Shown here one piece after another: positions 50,329 through 57,993 of a stretch of DNA of 64,000 bases. A program made the translations under genes and the position numbers. Numbering within the stretch: position 1 is the stretch's first letter; each line of letters starts with the position of its first letter. Source of the DNA: a virus; IMG/VR virus record IMGVR_UViG_3300045747_000167, positions 1 through 64,000 of that record, one strand, 5' to 3'. Below the pieces are notes generated by a model. It was not told the DNA's origin and did not search any database. It saw only the letters and a list, made by a program, of their open reading frames with translations.

Positions 50329-51434
50329 CACACTTCCTTGGTGGTGGTCTTGATGTGGTCGATCAGGTCGGCCAGCTGCGCTGGCGAGAGGCCGATGGTC
50401 CCGGCGTCGATCAGCGTGCCGCCAAACTTCAGGGCCATGGTTGCGGCTTCGGCCAGACGCTGCTCCTCGGGCGAGAAGTTGGGCGGCGCCGCGCGCAACC
50501 CGCCAGTGCGAGCGCGCTTCGGCGGCACCGGGGCGGCAGCCGGCGGCTCGACGATCTCGCCTGTCGCCGCGCTCGCGACGATGCCGCCCGGCGAGGTGAA
50601 TGTCTTCTCGGGCTCGGCAGCCTTGGGTGCCGACTCTTCTGCTTGGCGCGCGGCAGCCGCACGCAGCGCAGCGATCTCGGCCTGCGCTGCCGCAGCCTCG
50701 GCCGCCAGCCGCTCGTTCTCGGCCTTCAGCTCGATGGCCGCCTTCTCCTGCGCCTCGCGGGCGATGGTGTCGTGCAGCATCTGCTTCAAGCCCAGCAGCA
50801 CCTCGGTGCGGACCAGCTCGGCAGCGCCCTTGAACTCTTCCCAGTCGTCGCCGATGGGCCGGGCTTCGATGGCGGCCACCGCCTTGGCCAGCGCCACCGA
50901 GTCCCTGCCAACGGCAGCGATCAGGTACGACTTGAACTTGGTCAGGTTCTCCTGGTGCTTGGCCTTGCGCTCAGCCTCGATGCGGTCGCGCTCAGCCTTG
51001 GCGTCGGCCTTGCGCTTGTCCTCGGCGTCGATCTGGGCCTTGATGTGCTCCTCGATCGGGTTGAGGAACGTGGTGATCGCCTCGACCTCCTCGCCGACGG
51101 CCCGGCTGACAGCGGCCAGCTCGGCCTTGCTGTCCTTGGCCACGTTCTGGGCGGCGTAGCGCGGCGCGCGGACCTCGGCCAGGGCGCGCTTGGCCTCGTC
51201 GTAGCCCTTGCCGGTGCTGACGTCGAAGGCGACGCCCTTGTACTTGGCGACCAGGGCAGCCGCGCCGGCGCGCCAGGATCCGAAGCGGCTGAGCGCGACG
51301 GCCTTGACGTCGACCGTGGCCAGCTCGGTGCCGGGCTGCTGCAGGGACTGCTGCGGCACGCCGTTCTGGTGGACCAAGCCGATGCCCGGCTCGGTAGCCT
51401 GCGCGAAGGGGTCGAAAGTCTTGTCTTCGATCAC
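50328..51434 (-). CDS. Coiled-coil phage protein of unknown function
   Basis: The 368-residue product has an N-terminal domain (residues 30-110), then a Lys/Glu-rich coiled coil (AQIDAEDKRKADAKAERDRIEAERKAKHQENLTKFKSYL), a middle domain (DDWEEFKGAAELVRTEVLLGLKQML) and a second coiled coil rich in Ala and Gln. It is commonly found in phage recombination modules and may be a scaffold or DNA-metabolism factor. GTG start. The C-terminus is disordered and basic. Confidence 0.65.
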   Translation of the reverse strand: MIEDKTFDPFAQATEPGIGLVHQNGVPQQSLQQPGTELATVDVKAVALSRFGSWRAGAAALVAKYKGVAFDVSTGKGYDEAKRALAEVRAPRYAAQNVAKDSKAELAAVSRAVGEEVEAITTFLNPIEEHIKAQIDAEDKRKADAKAERDRIEAERKAKHQENLTKFKSYLIAAVGRDSVALAKAVAAIEARPIGDDWEEFKGAAELVRTEVLLGLKQMLHDTIAREAQEKAAIELKAENERLAAEAAAAQAEIAALRAAAARQAEESAPKAAEPEKTFTSPGGIVASAATGEIVEPPAAAPVPPKRARTGGLRAAPPNFSPEEQRLAEAATMALKFGGTLIDAGTIGLSPAQLADLIDHIKTTTKEV

Positions 51435-51937
51435 AGTGTGTTTCCTTGGTGGTTGATTCGCTTTGCGTCGATGTATGCTTGGTGAGCGAGCTGAGGGTCA
51501 TCAAACACCCCCAAGAACTGCTTCTTTCCGCCGGTGCAAATGTCGGCTCTGAACCTGTTCCCACCGTGGCGAGACACACCCAGCAGGCCGGTTGAGCTGT
51601 TCTTCTTGGCCGCCTTGCGGTTTTGACTGTTCACGCTTGGAGACACGTCACGCAAGTTGCTCCATCGGTTGTCGCTTCGGTCGCCGTTGATGTGATCGAT
51701 GTGGGCAGATGGCCAGGCGCCTGTCATCAGGAGCCACGCAAGCCGATGCGACGCGTGCTGCTTGTTCTCGAAACTGATGCGCAAGTGGCCATGTCGATCC
51801 TTGCTTCCGGCGCGAGAGCCAACCGCAAGATTCCCGTTGATAGGGTGACCCTTCAGTCGATGGAACTCCCCAGAGATCGGGTCGTACTCGATCGCTTCTC
51901 GCAAGCGCACAAGGAATGTTGGCGACTGGGTGATCAT
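51431..51937 (-). CDS. HNH endonuclease with AP2-type domain
   Basis: The 168-residue product has a NUMOD-like/HNH core: YDPISGEFHRLKGHP, then HIDHINGDRSDNRWSNLRDVSPSVNSQNRK. The C-terminal AP2-like DNA-binding part has STGLLGVSRHGGNRFRADICTGGKKQFLGVFDDPQLAHQAYIDAKR. Such genes are mobile homing-type elements. It is inserted cleanly between the coiled-coil gene and the exonuclease, using overlapping start and stop codons. Confidence 0.82.
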   Translation of the reverse strand: MITQSPTFLVRLREAIEYDPISGEFHRLKGHPINGNLAVGSRAGSKDRHGHLRISFENKQHASHRLAWLLMTGAWPSAHIDHINGDRSDNRWSNLRDVSPSVNSQNRKAAKKNSSTGLLGVSRHGGNRFRADICTGGKKQFLGVFDDPQLAHQAYIDAKRINHQGNTL

Positions 51938-52791
51938 CCGAAAATGCCTTCTGCTTCGGGAAGGTCGTTGGTGACCGCGGGCGCGGTCGGGGCGGGTGTC
52001 GGCGACACGAACTCGATTGCAGGGGCGCTGTCGCCATTGATCCAGCCGCGCAGGTCGGCGCGGTACTTCTCGACCCGGGCGTCGAACTCCATCAGGTCGG
52101 TCTTCAGCTCTTCGATGGCGGCCTCGTCGCGCTCGATGCGGATGACACGCATCTGCCGGCCCTCGGGCAGGTCAGGCGCCCACAGAACCAGGTCCAGCCA
52201 GTCCAGGTGCAGCAGCCAGATCTCCATCACGCACTGGTGCCAGTACTCGCTGTAGTCACCGAAGATCAGCGCAGTGAACAGCGTGTCGCTGCTCAGCATG
52301 GTCTTGACCTCGATGCCGCCACGCTCCTGCTTGCCGGTGATGTCGACCGAGAAGCACAGCCCGTCCGGAGAGACGCCGAACTTCTTGTCGCCGGTGCGAA
52401 CGAAGCCGATCTCCTCGACCAGCCGGCCGGTGGCCAACTCATAGGCCTGCCGCGCGCGGGGCTCCTCGACCTGACCCTCGCGCATGTCGGCGGTCTGGAA
52501 GATGTTGCCGCGCATGCGGCCGTCCTCGCGCGCCCTGGCCAGATCCATGGCGTAGAGCGCCTGCTTCTGGCTGGGGCCGCCGCGGGTGAACGGGCGCGCC
52601 TCCTGCGTCACGTCGCCGGCCTTGTTGCGCTTCTCGGGCCGAGCCTCCTTGTCGGCCAGCCGGTCGCAGGCATCCTTCGCCTTGCTGCCGGTGCAGACGC
52701 CCTTGCGGTCGGCGTGCCACTCCTCGCTGCCTTGCTTGGCGAACGAGATGTACCACCCGGCCGGCAGGCCGAACAGCTCCTGCGGGCTCAC
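51934..52791 (-). CDS. YqaJ-type recombination exonuclease
   Basis: The 285-residue product is a lambda-exonuclease/YqaJ-type PD-(D/E)XK nuclease that degrades DNA ends to expose strands for annealing. Visible residues are Arg29-Lys30 in DRKGVCTGSKA, Glu110 in QVEEPRARQAYE, Asp143 in VSPDGL, Glu161 and Lys163 in GIEVKT, and Gln186 in EYWHQCVMEIWLL. GTG start overlapping the ERF stop. The pair forms a typical phage recombination module. Confidence 0.85.
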   Translation of the reverse strand: MSPQELFGLPAGWYISFAKQGSEEWHADRKGVCTGSKAKDACDRLADKEARPEKRNKAGDVTQEARPFTRGGPSQKQALYAMDLARAREDGRMRGNIFQTADMREGQVEEPRARQAYELATGRLVEEIGFVRTGDKKFGVSPDGLCFSVDITGKQERGGIEVKTMLSSDTLFTALIFGDYSEYWHQCVMEIWLLHLDWLDLVLWAPDLPEGRQMRVIRIERDEAAIEELKTDLMEFDARVEKYRADLRGWINGDSAPAIEFVSPTPAPTAPAVTNDLPEAEGIFG

Positions 52792-53549
52792 TTGGCGGCG
52801 CCCTTCAGCTCGGCGCGGCGTGCCTCGACGGCGGCCTTCAGCTTGTCGTAGGCGGGCCGGTTGTCCAGCGCGGCCAGGGACGTCTTGCCGGTGGTCCAGA
52901 GCGCGACCACCGCCTTGTCATCGGCGCACTTGGCCAACTGGTCCAGCAGGCCCTTCAGCACCTTGTCGACGGCCTCCTGCGGCACATCATCTGCACCGCC
53001 GTCACCATCGTCGTCCTGCTCTTCAGCCGCAAGGCCCAGGATGGCAGTGGCGCTGTAGCGCTCCAGGTACGCCTTGGTGCTGCCGCGGGCCTGCAGAGCA
53101 TTGCGTCCAGGGCCGGTGTCCGGCGGGCCGCTCTGCTGCACGGACTCGCTGTGGCCAGCTGCGTGACGCAGTGTGCATTGCACGGTCATCCAGTCTTTCT
53201 CGTCGGCCAGCAGCTTCCAGCTGATCGACAGGCCATGTTTGGCCAGGGCGGGCGACGTCACCTTCACGATCTCGGCGAGCGTCAGGTGCTTCTTGCCCTT
53301 CAGCGGCCCATCGGTGATCTCTTTGCGCTTCACCAGTTGGATGGCCTCGGACTTGAAGCCGGCGAACGCAGCGTTGAACAGCTTCTCGGCCTCGTGCTTC
53401 TCCCACTGGATCTGCATCTCCATGAGCTGCTGCAGGCGCTCCAGCGGAGCCTGGGACTGGACCGCCAGCGCGACGAGGTCGGCCGGCGTGGTGCGAGCAA
53501 CAGCCAACGGCTGCTGCGGAATCGGGGTGAGTTCGTTCATTTGAACCAT
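52788..53549 (-). CDS. erf: ERF-family single-strand annealing protein
   Basis: The 253-residue product matches the ERF family: LFNAAFAGFKSEAIQLVKRKEITDGPLKGKKHLTLAEIVKVTSPALAKHGLSISWKLLAD, then MTVQCTLRHAAGHSESVQQSGPPD, GSTKAYLERYSATAILGLA. ERF anneals complementary single strands for recombination and circularisation. An ATG at 53540 is an alternative start. It is the second gene of the pL operon. Confidence 0.88.
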   Translation of the reverse strand: MVQMNELTPIPQQPLAVARTTPADLVALAVQSQAPLERLQQLMEMQIQWEKHEAEKLFNAAFAGFKSEAIQLVKRKEITDGPLKGKKHLTLAEIVKVTSPALAKHGLSISWKLLADEKDWMTVQCTLRHAAGHSESVQQSGPPDTGPGRNALQARGSTKAYLERYSATAILGLAAEEQDDDGDGGADDVPQEAVDKVLKGLLDQLAKCADDKAVVALWTTGKTSLAALDNRPAYDKLKAAVEARRAELKGAAK

Positions 53550-53627
53550 GCGATGAGACGTTGGAATAGGCTCGGCCGGCGGAAGTGCGTCATCGCACCG
53601 CTGGAGAGCAGGAGGGAGCGCAGCGGG

Positions 53628-53792
53628 TTACGCCGCACCGGAGAGGCCCCACGGGAAGATGACCATGGCGGCCATCAGCAGCACGAAGACTGCGGCGCCG
53701 GCAAACCACCAGGAGCCCGGGATCGCGTGATCCCGCTCAGCGTCTGCTCGGGCCCACCTGTCGTGGGAGTAGTTCGTGGGGGTGCGATGCAT
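53628..53792 (-). CDS. Small membrane protein, first gene of pL operon
   Basis: This 54-codon frame has MHRTPTNYSHDRWARADAERD as a cytoplasmic part and one membrane span (about 27-48, SWWFAGAAVFVLLMAAMVIF). The ATG lies 8 bases after the pL -10 box, so the mRNA would have almost no leader. No separate ribosome-binding site is possible there. The gene may be a small regulatory or membrane-acting early protein. Confidence 0.6.
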   Translation of the reverse strand: MHRTPTNYSHDRWARADAERDHAIPGSWWFAGAAVFVLLMAAMVIFPWGLSGAA

Positions 53793-53795
53793 AAG

Positions 53796-53829
53796 TGCCT
53801 ATTCTAGGCATGGTCGCATTTGACGTCAA
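53796..53829 (-). promoter_or_regulatory. Early-left promoter pL with operator
   Basis: Read leftward, TTGACG (53829-53824) is followed after 17 bp by TAGAAT (53806-53801), a near-consensus sigma70 promoter. The perfect 15-bp palindrome TGCCTATTCTAGGCA (53796-53810) overlaps the -10 and is the likely repressor operator. Transcription would start at or just before the ATG at 53792. Confidence 0.8.
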
Positions 53830-54017
53830 GCGCATTTGCAGCGGCAATGCACATTGGCCTGCTCTAGGGCCCACACAAGCACACAAACCGGCAACCGGTC
53901 TGTGCTATCAACTGGGAATCACCCCAAACACAACCCACACCCCCAACCCCTAGGGGGATGTGATACATGTTATTACCAGTTAGTCTCCCCATCTGGGAAG
54001 GCAAAAATGACTAAACA
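53830..54017. other. Immunity-region spacer
   Basis: No gene is visible in these 188 bases, which are less GC-rich than the neighbours and contain an A/C-rich stretch (53920-53950), CCCCTAGGGG (53947-53956) and an AT-rich TGATACATGTTATTACCAG stretch. The last could hold a weak -10 for the following gene; no clear -35 was found. Confidence 0.4.
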
Positions 54018-54419
54018 ATGATCAAGTCAACCGTGCCGAAGAGGCACAACATCTCCTTGGATGGAGGCGTCCTACTGGTGTCTGCGGGCGGCGTCCTGAC
54101 GTCGGCGGCGATGGAGTCGCTGGGCGATGCGGTGGCATCGATACCGCACGCGGCACTGGTCATCGACTACGCCAAAGGCACATCGGCGGCACCGCCTATT
54201 TCGGTGGTGCGCCACATGCGGGCCCGGCCGCGGATCCCCATGGGGATCGTGGTGCCTCCTGCGTTGGTGCAGGCCGCAACTGCAGAGGCCATGCAGATGG
54301 CCCTGCTCGAAGGGTCCGTGAGGCGGGTGTTCCTACAGCCCCGCGACGCCCACCCTTGGGCGCTGCGTCAGCTTGTGGTCAGCGAGATGCAACAGGAATG
54401 GCGGCGGGCTCAGGGTTGA
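54018..54419 (+). CDS. Hypothetical protein convergent with repressor
   Basis: The 133-residue product (RHNISLDGGVLLVSAGGVLTSAAMESLGDAVASIPHAALVIDYAKG, then MRARPRIPMGIVVPPALVQAATAEAMQMALLEGSVRRVFLQ) appears alpha/beta and STAS-like, but no known family was confirmed. The GGAAGG upstream is 14 bases away from the ATG. Its 3' end overlaps the convergent repressor gene by 41 bp, so its transcription could interfere with repressor expression. Confidence 0.5.
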   Translation: MIKSTVPKRHNISLDGGVLLVSAGGVLTSAAMESLGDAVASIPHAALVIDYAKGTSAAPPISVVRHMRARPRIPMGIVVPPALVQAATAEAMQMALLEGSVRRVFLQPRDAHPWALRQLVVSEMQQEWRRAQG

Positions 54420-54762
54420 GCATGGCCTGAGCCACCGCGTAGAGCGCGGCCTGCTTGCTGGGGTGCAGCGTCTCGAATGCCCTGGCCAGTTCGACTGCCA
54501 TCGGCGAGAAGGTGGCCGGCATCGGGCCAGCGCCCGGGTGGAAGCCGGGCTGCAGCAGTTGCCAGGGCTGCACGTTGAATGCCTTCGCCAGGCCATCTAG
54601 CTTGTCGACGCTGGGCGCGTTCTTCATCGCCAAGACACGACCGACGGTGGTCTGGTCGAAGCCGGCGCGCTCAGCGATCTCGGCCTGGGACAGCTGGTGG
54701 TCGGCGGCATTCCTGAGCAGGCCGACGTTCTCGGCCAATACCTGTTGAGCTGTCTTGATCAT
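54379..54762 (-). CDS. Phage repressor, short HTH type (CI-like)
   Basis: The 127-residue product has an N-terminal helix-turn-helix of the XRE type: QLSQAEIAERAGFDQTTVGRVLAMKNAPSVDKLDGLAKAFNVQPWQLL (residues 24-70). The C-terminal half is short and has no LexA/S24 self-cleavage domain, so RecA-driven cleavage is not expected. Divergent to the Cro-like gene, it is the probable lysogeny repressor. No ribosome-binding site is visible before the ATG. Confidence 0.82.
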   Translation of the reverse strand: MIKTAQQVLAENVGLLRNAADHQLSQAEIAERAGFDQTTVGRVLAMKNAPSVDKLDGLAKAFNVQPWQLLQPGFHPGAGPMPATFSPMAVELARAFETLHPSKQAALYAVAQAMLNPEPAAIPVASR

Positions 54763-54788
54763 GGTGTTTGTGTGGTGAATGTCACATT

Positions 54789-54803
54789 TGCCTAGAGTTG
54801 GCA
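54789..54803. promoter_or_regulatory. Second operator-like palindrome
   Basis: TGCCTAGAGTTGGCA differs from a perfect TGCCTA-N3-TAGGCA only at one arm position and matches the palindrome at pL in length and arms. It lies 27 bp upstream of the repressor ATG. Further AGGCA half-sites occur at 54809-54813, 54855-54859 and 54884-54887 in the same intergenic region. Confidence 0.6.
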
Positions 54804-54872
54804 GTCTGAGGCACGTCTAGTCGGTTGGTCTGTGCGGCGGGGCACACAACCCTCAGGCACAAATGAATCCTC

Positions 54873-54901
54873 TTGACGTTTCAGGCATATGCGCCTAGCA
54901 T
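54873..54901 (+). promoter_or_regulatory. Early-right promoter pR
   Basis: TTGACG (54873-54878), a 17-bp spacer and TAGCAT (54896-54901) form a good sigma70 promoter with the same -35 and spacing as pL. An AGGCATATGCGCCT operator-like element lies between the boxes. The Cro-like ATG begins six bases after the -10, so the transcript is likely leaderless. Confidence 0.78.
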
Positions 54902-54907
54902 GCCGGA

Positions 54908-55117
54908 ATGGCCAAATACATCGACCTCCTGGAGCGAGTCCAGGCCGAACTGAAGCACCGTGATGGAGAGCTGCGTGCCGTGGCGGATGGCAGCGGAATC
55001 CACTACGACACTCTGCGGCGAATCAGGGATGGAATACACGATCCAGGTTACTCAAAAGTCAGAGTGCTTGGCGAGTTCTTCTGTTTCGTGCCTTCTGCAC
55101 GCCATCGCACGGCCTGA
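54908..55117 (+). CDS. Cro-like regulator
   Basis: The 69-residue product has a helix-turn-helix (ELRAVADGSGIHYDTLRRIRDGIHDPGYSKVRVLGEFF) and is transcribed divergently from the repressor. By position it is the Cro-type protein that favours lytic growth by binding the same operators. The ATG follows the -10 so closely that initiation is likely leaderless. Confidence 0.78.
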   Translation: MAKYIDLLERVQAELKHRDGELRAVADGSGIHYDTLRRIRDGIHDPGYSKVRVLGEFFCFVPSARHRTA

Positions 55118-55187
55118 AGTTTAGGCCACCTGTGCATATTTGCAATCCGGCCCCGTGGGGGGTGTATGCCTGTCCAGTGGTGTCGCA

Positions 55188-55475
55188 ATGACGCCAGCGC
55201 AGTGCAGCGCCCTCATGTTGCCCTGGTCTGACGAGGAGATCGCGCGCTTCCAGGTGCGCGAGCAGTTCCTGGTCGGCCGCGGGCTCAGCCCCAAGCGCGC
55301 TGAGGGCATTGCAGACCGACTGGCACTGCGCGACCAGCAGGGCGACGACCGCCGCATCTGCATCGAGTGCTCGCATGCCTACGTCAGCGCCAAGGGCGCC
55401 GGATGCCGCGTGCGCCAGCCCATCGTCCACAACGTCCTGGCGCGCTGCGCCGGGTTCAAGCCCGCCATCCAATGA
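55188..55475 (+). CDS. Small cysteine-rich protein
   Basis: The 95-residue product has helices (SDEEIARFQVREQFLVGRGLSPKRAEGIADRLALRD) and then CIECSHAYVSAKGAGC, CAGF, a possible zinc-binding part. It resembles small phage proteins upstream of replication genes. The stop overlaps the start of the ParB-like gene (ATGA). The 5' end is uncertain. Confidence 0.65.
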   Translation: MTPAQCSALMLPWSDEEIARFQVREQFLVGRGLSPKRAEGIADRLALRDQQGDDRRICIECSHAYVSAKGAGCRVRQPIVHNVLARCAGFKPAIQ

Positions 55476-56455
55476 CCATCCAGCTTCTTGCCATCGAGCG
55501 CATCCGCATCGACGGCGGCACCCAGCAGCGCGCTGAACTCAATCTCGACGCTGTGGCCGACTACGCAGAGGCCTACGAACGTGGCGCCAAGATGCCGCCG
55601 CTGACCGTTTACTTCGACGGCACATCGGTGTGGTTGACCGATGGGTTCCATCGTTTCTTTGCCGCTAAGAAGCTCGGGTTCCGAAGCATCGAGTGCGAGG
55701 TCGTAGACGGCACGCAACGTGATGCGGTGTATGCGTCCACGAAGGCCAACCCCAAGCACGGATTGAGCCGCAACAACGCCGACAAGCGCAAGGCCGTCGG
55801 AACGTTGCTGGCCGACGCCGAGTGGTCTCAGATGTCGGACAGCAAGATCGCCAACGAGCTGGACGTCAGCCAGCCGTTCGTGTCTGGCCTGAGGGCAAAG
55901 CTCACTCCAAACGTTATAAGTGAGAACCGCACCTACACCACCAAGCACGGCACCACCTCCACGATGAAGGTGGGGCGCATCGGGAAGGCTGCGCAGGAGC
56001 GCGCTGCTGCCCCAGCAGAGCCGCCCGCGCCGCCGCCGGTTGCCGCACCAGCACCGCCGCCCGACCTCCCGCCGCTGGAGGACGACCCGTCGATGGTGCC
56101 GCCGCCGGCCGCCGCGCCAGCTCCAGCAAGTGACCAGCAAGTACCGGCCCCATCGCCCGCAGCCGATACCGGCACCGAATCGCCCCAGACCGATGCGACG
56201 CGCGACCTGACGCCGGAAGAGCTGGCGATGAAGGAGTACGAGGAGACGCTGGCCGAGAACGCCCGCATGAGCGCCATCTTCGATGCCGACGACCGGCTGG
56301 CCGCCGCGGTGGCCGAGAACAAGCGGCTGCACACCGAGCTTCAGTTCGCCAAGGTGCGGCTCAACAGCGAACTTGAGAAGTGTGCCGCCCTGGTGCGCAA
56401 GTGCATGGCGCTCGAGACCAAGCTGAAGCGGATCGAGAAGGGCGCCGGCAAGTGA
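55472..56455 (+). CDS. ParB-like nuclease-domain protein
   Basis: The 327-residue product starts with a ParB/sulfiredoxin-type domain: IRIDGGTQQRAELNLDAVADYAEAY, MPPLTVYFDGTSVWLTDGFHRFFAAKKLGFRSIECEVVDG. A helix-turn-helix follows (SDSKIANELDVSQPFVSGLRAKL). The middle is Pro/Ala-rich and disordered, and the C-terminus is a coiled coil. It is a probable DNA-binding replication or partition-type factor. Its stop overlaps the GTG of the helicase. Confidence 0.82.
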   Translation: MTIQLLAIERIRIDGGTQQRAELNLDAVADYAEAYERGAKMPPLTVYFDGTSVWLTDGFHRFFAAKKLGFRSIECEVVDGTQRDAVYASTKANPKHGLSRNNADKRKAVGTLLADAEWSQMSDSKIANELDVSQPFVSGLRAKLTPNVISENRTYTTKHGTTSTMKVGRIGKAAQERAAAPAEPPAPPPVAAPAPPPDLPPLEDDPSMVPPPAAAPAPASDQQVPAPSPAADTGTESPQTDATRDLTPEELAMKEYEETLAENARMSAIFDADDRLAAAVAENKRLHTELQFAKVRLNSELEKCAALVRKCMALETKLKRIEKGAGK

Positions 56456-57993
56456 GCGGCCTGTTCGACACCACGCCGAACTACGGCTCGGCCAAGTTCC
56501 CTGAGCCGCGCATGGGTCAGGCTGAGGCGCACGAGGCGCTGCGCCAGGGTATCCGTGCGGGGCACCGGCGCCAGATGCTGATGAGCCCCACCGGCAGCGG
56601 CAAGACCTACCTGGGCATGCGTGTGATCCACGAGGCGCTGATCCGTGGCAAGCGCACGCTGTTCGTCTGCGACCGGCGCACCCTGATCAACCAGACCTCT
56701 GAGGTGGCCGACAAGTATGGCCTCAGCGCTCATGGCGTGATCATGGCGAACCACTGGCGGGTCGACCATGAGATGCCGTTCCAGATCGGATCGGTGCAGA
56801 CGCTGATGCGGCGCGAGTGGAAGGATGACTTCGACGTCATCGTGATCGACGAGGCGCACACTGTGTACGGGTGGATCCAGACTCTGCTGGAGTCCACGCG
56901 CGCTGCGGTGATCGGCCTGTCGGCCACCCCGTTCTCGGTCGGCCTGGGCCGGCACTACACGCGGCTGGTCAATGCCGCCACCATGGCCCAGCTCACCGAG
57001 GCCGGTGTACTGGTGCCGATGCGGGTGCTGAGCTGCACCAAGGTCAACATGCAAGGCGCTGCCACCAGCGGCGGCGAGTGGACCGATGGTGCGGCTGGCG
57101 AGCGCGGCATGGCCATCGTGGGCGATGTTGTCTCTGAGTGGCAGCGCTACGCAGAGAACCGCAAGACGATCGTGTTTGGATCGACCATCGCCCACTGCGA
57201 GGAGATGTGCAAGCAGTTCAACGAGGCCGGCGTGATGGCCCAGCTGTTCACCTCGGAGACCACCGAGGATGAGCGCAACGCCATCGTCAAGGAGTTCAAG
57301 AAGCCTGACTCGGTGACCCGCGTGCTGATCAGCGTCGAGGCCCTGGCCAAGGGCTTCGATGTGCCCGACGTCGGCTGCGTGTGCGACGTCCGGCCGCTGC
57401 GCAAAAGCCTCAGCACGGCCATCCAGATGTGGGGCCGCGGACTGCGCTCCAGCCCTGAGACCGGCAAGAAGGACTGCCTGCTGCTGGACTTCAGCGGCAA
57501 CATCGTGCGCTTCCGCGACGACTACGCTGAGATCTTCTTCAACGGGCTGGCCGACCTCGACACCGGCGAGCGCATGGACAAGTCGATCCGGCGCGAGGAC
57601 GAGGACGAGAAGACTCCACCGAAGTGCCCGCAGTGCGGCTACTCGCCGATGGGCAAACGGTGTGTGGCGTGCGGCCACGAGCGGGTGCGTCTGGCCATGG
57701 TCGAGACGACTGCTGGCGAGATGAAGGAAATCTACATCGGCAAGACCAAGCTGGCCGATGACCGCAAGCACCTCTATGAGCAGGTTGTCAGCTACACGCG
57801 CAGTCATGGCAACCCCGAGACCGCCAAGCAGAGGGCTTACTACCTGTTCAAGGAAATGAGCGGCACTGATCCGCTCGGCCTGAACTACGAACGGACCCCG
57901 AGCGTGCCGATCACGAAGCCGGTGCTGAACCGCATCAAGGCGAGGAATATCGCTTTCGTTCGCGGACAACAGAAGGCCAGGGCTACCGCATGA
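56452..57993 (+). CDS. SF2 (DEAD/DEAH) helicase
   Basis: The 513-residue product is a superfamily 2 helicase. Walker A SPTGSGKT is at residues 45-52 and motif II DEAH at 133-136. Motif III-like GLSATPF, motif V-like SVEALAKGFDVPDVG and motif VI-like QMWGRGLRS are visible. The C-terminal CPQCGYSPMGKRCVACGHE (about 392-411) is a zinc ribbon. It acts in phage DNA replication with the Toprim protein. GTG start overlapping the previous stop. Confidence 0.9.
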   Translation: MSGLFDTTPNYGSAKFPEPRMGQAEAHEALRQGIRAGHRRQMLMSPTGSGKTYLGMRVIHEALIRGKRTLFVCDRRTLINQTSEVADKYGLSAHGVIMANHWRVDHEMPFQIGSVQTLMRREWKDDFDVIVIDEAHTVYGWIQTLLESTRAAVIGLSATPFSVGLGRHYTRLVNAATMAQLTEAGVLVPMRVLSCTKVNMQGAATSGGEWTDGAAGERGMAIVGDVVSEWQRYAENRKTIVFGSTIAHCEEMCKQFNEAGVMAQLFTSETTEDERNAIVKEFKKPDSVTRVLISVEALAKGFDVPDVGCVCDVRPLRKSLSTAIQMWGRGLRSSPETGKKDCLLLDFSGNIVRFRDDYAEIFFNGLADLDTGERMDKSIRREDEDEKTPPKCPQCGYSPMGKRCVACGHERVRLAMVETTAGEMKEIYIGKTKLADDRKHLYEQVVSYTRSHGNPETAKQRAYYLFKEMSGTDPLGLNYERTPSVPITKPVLNRIKARNIAFVRGQQKARATA

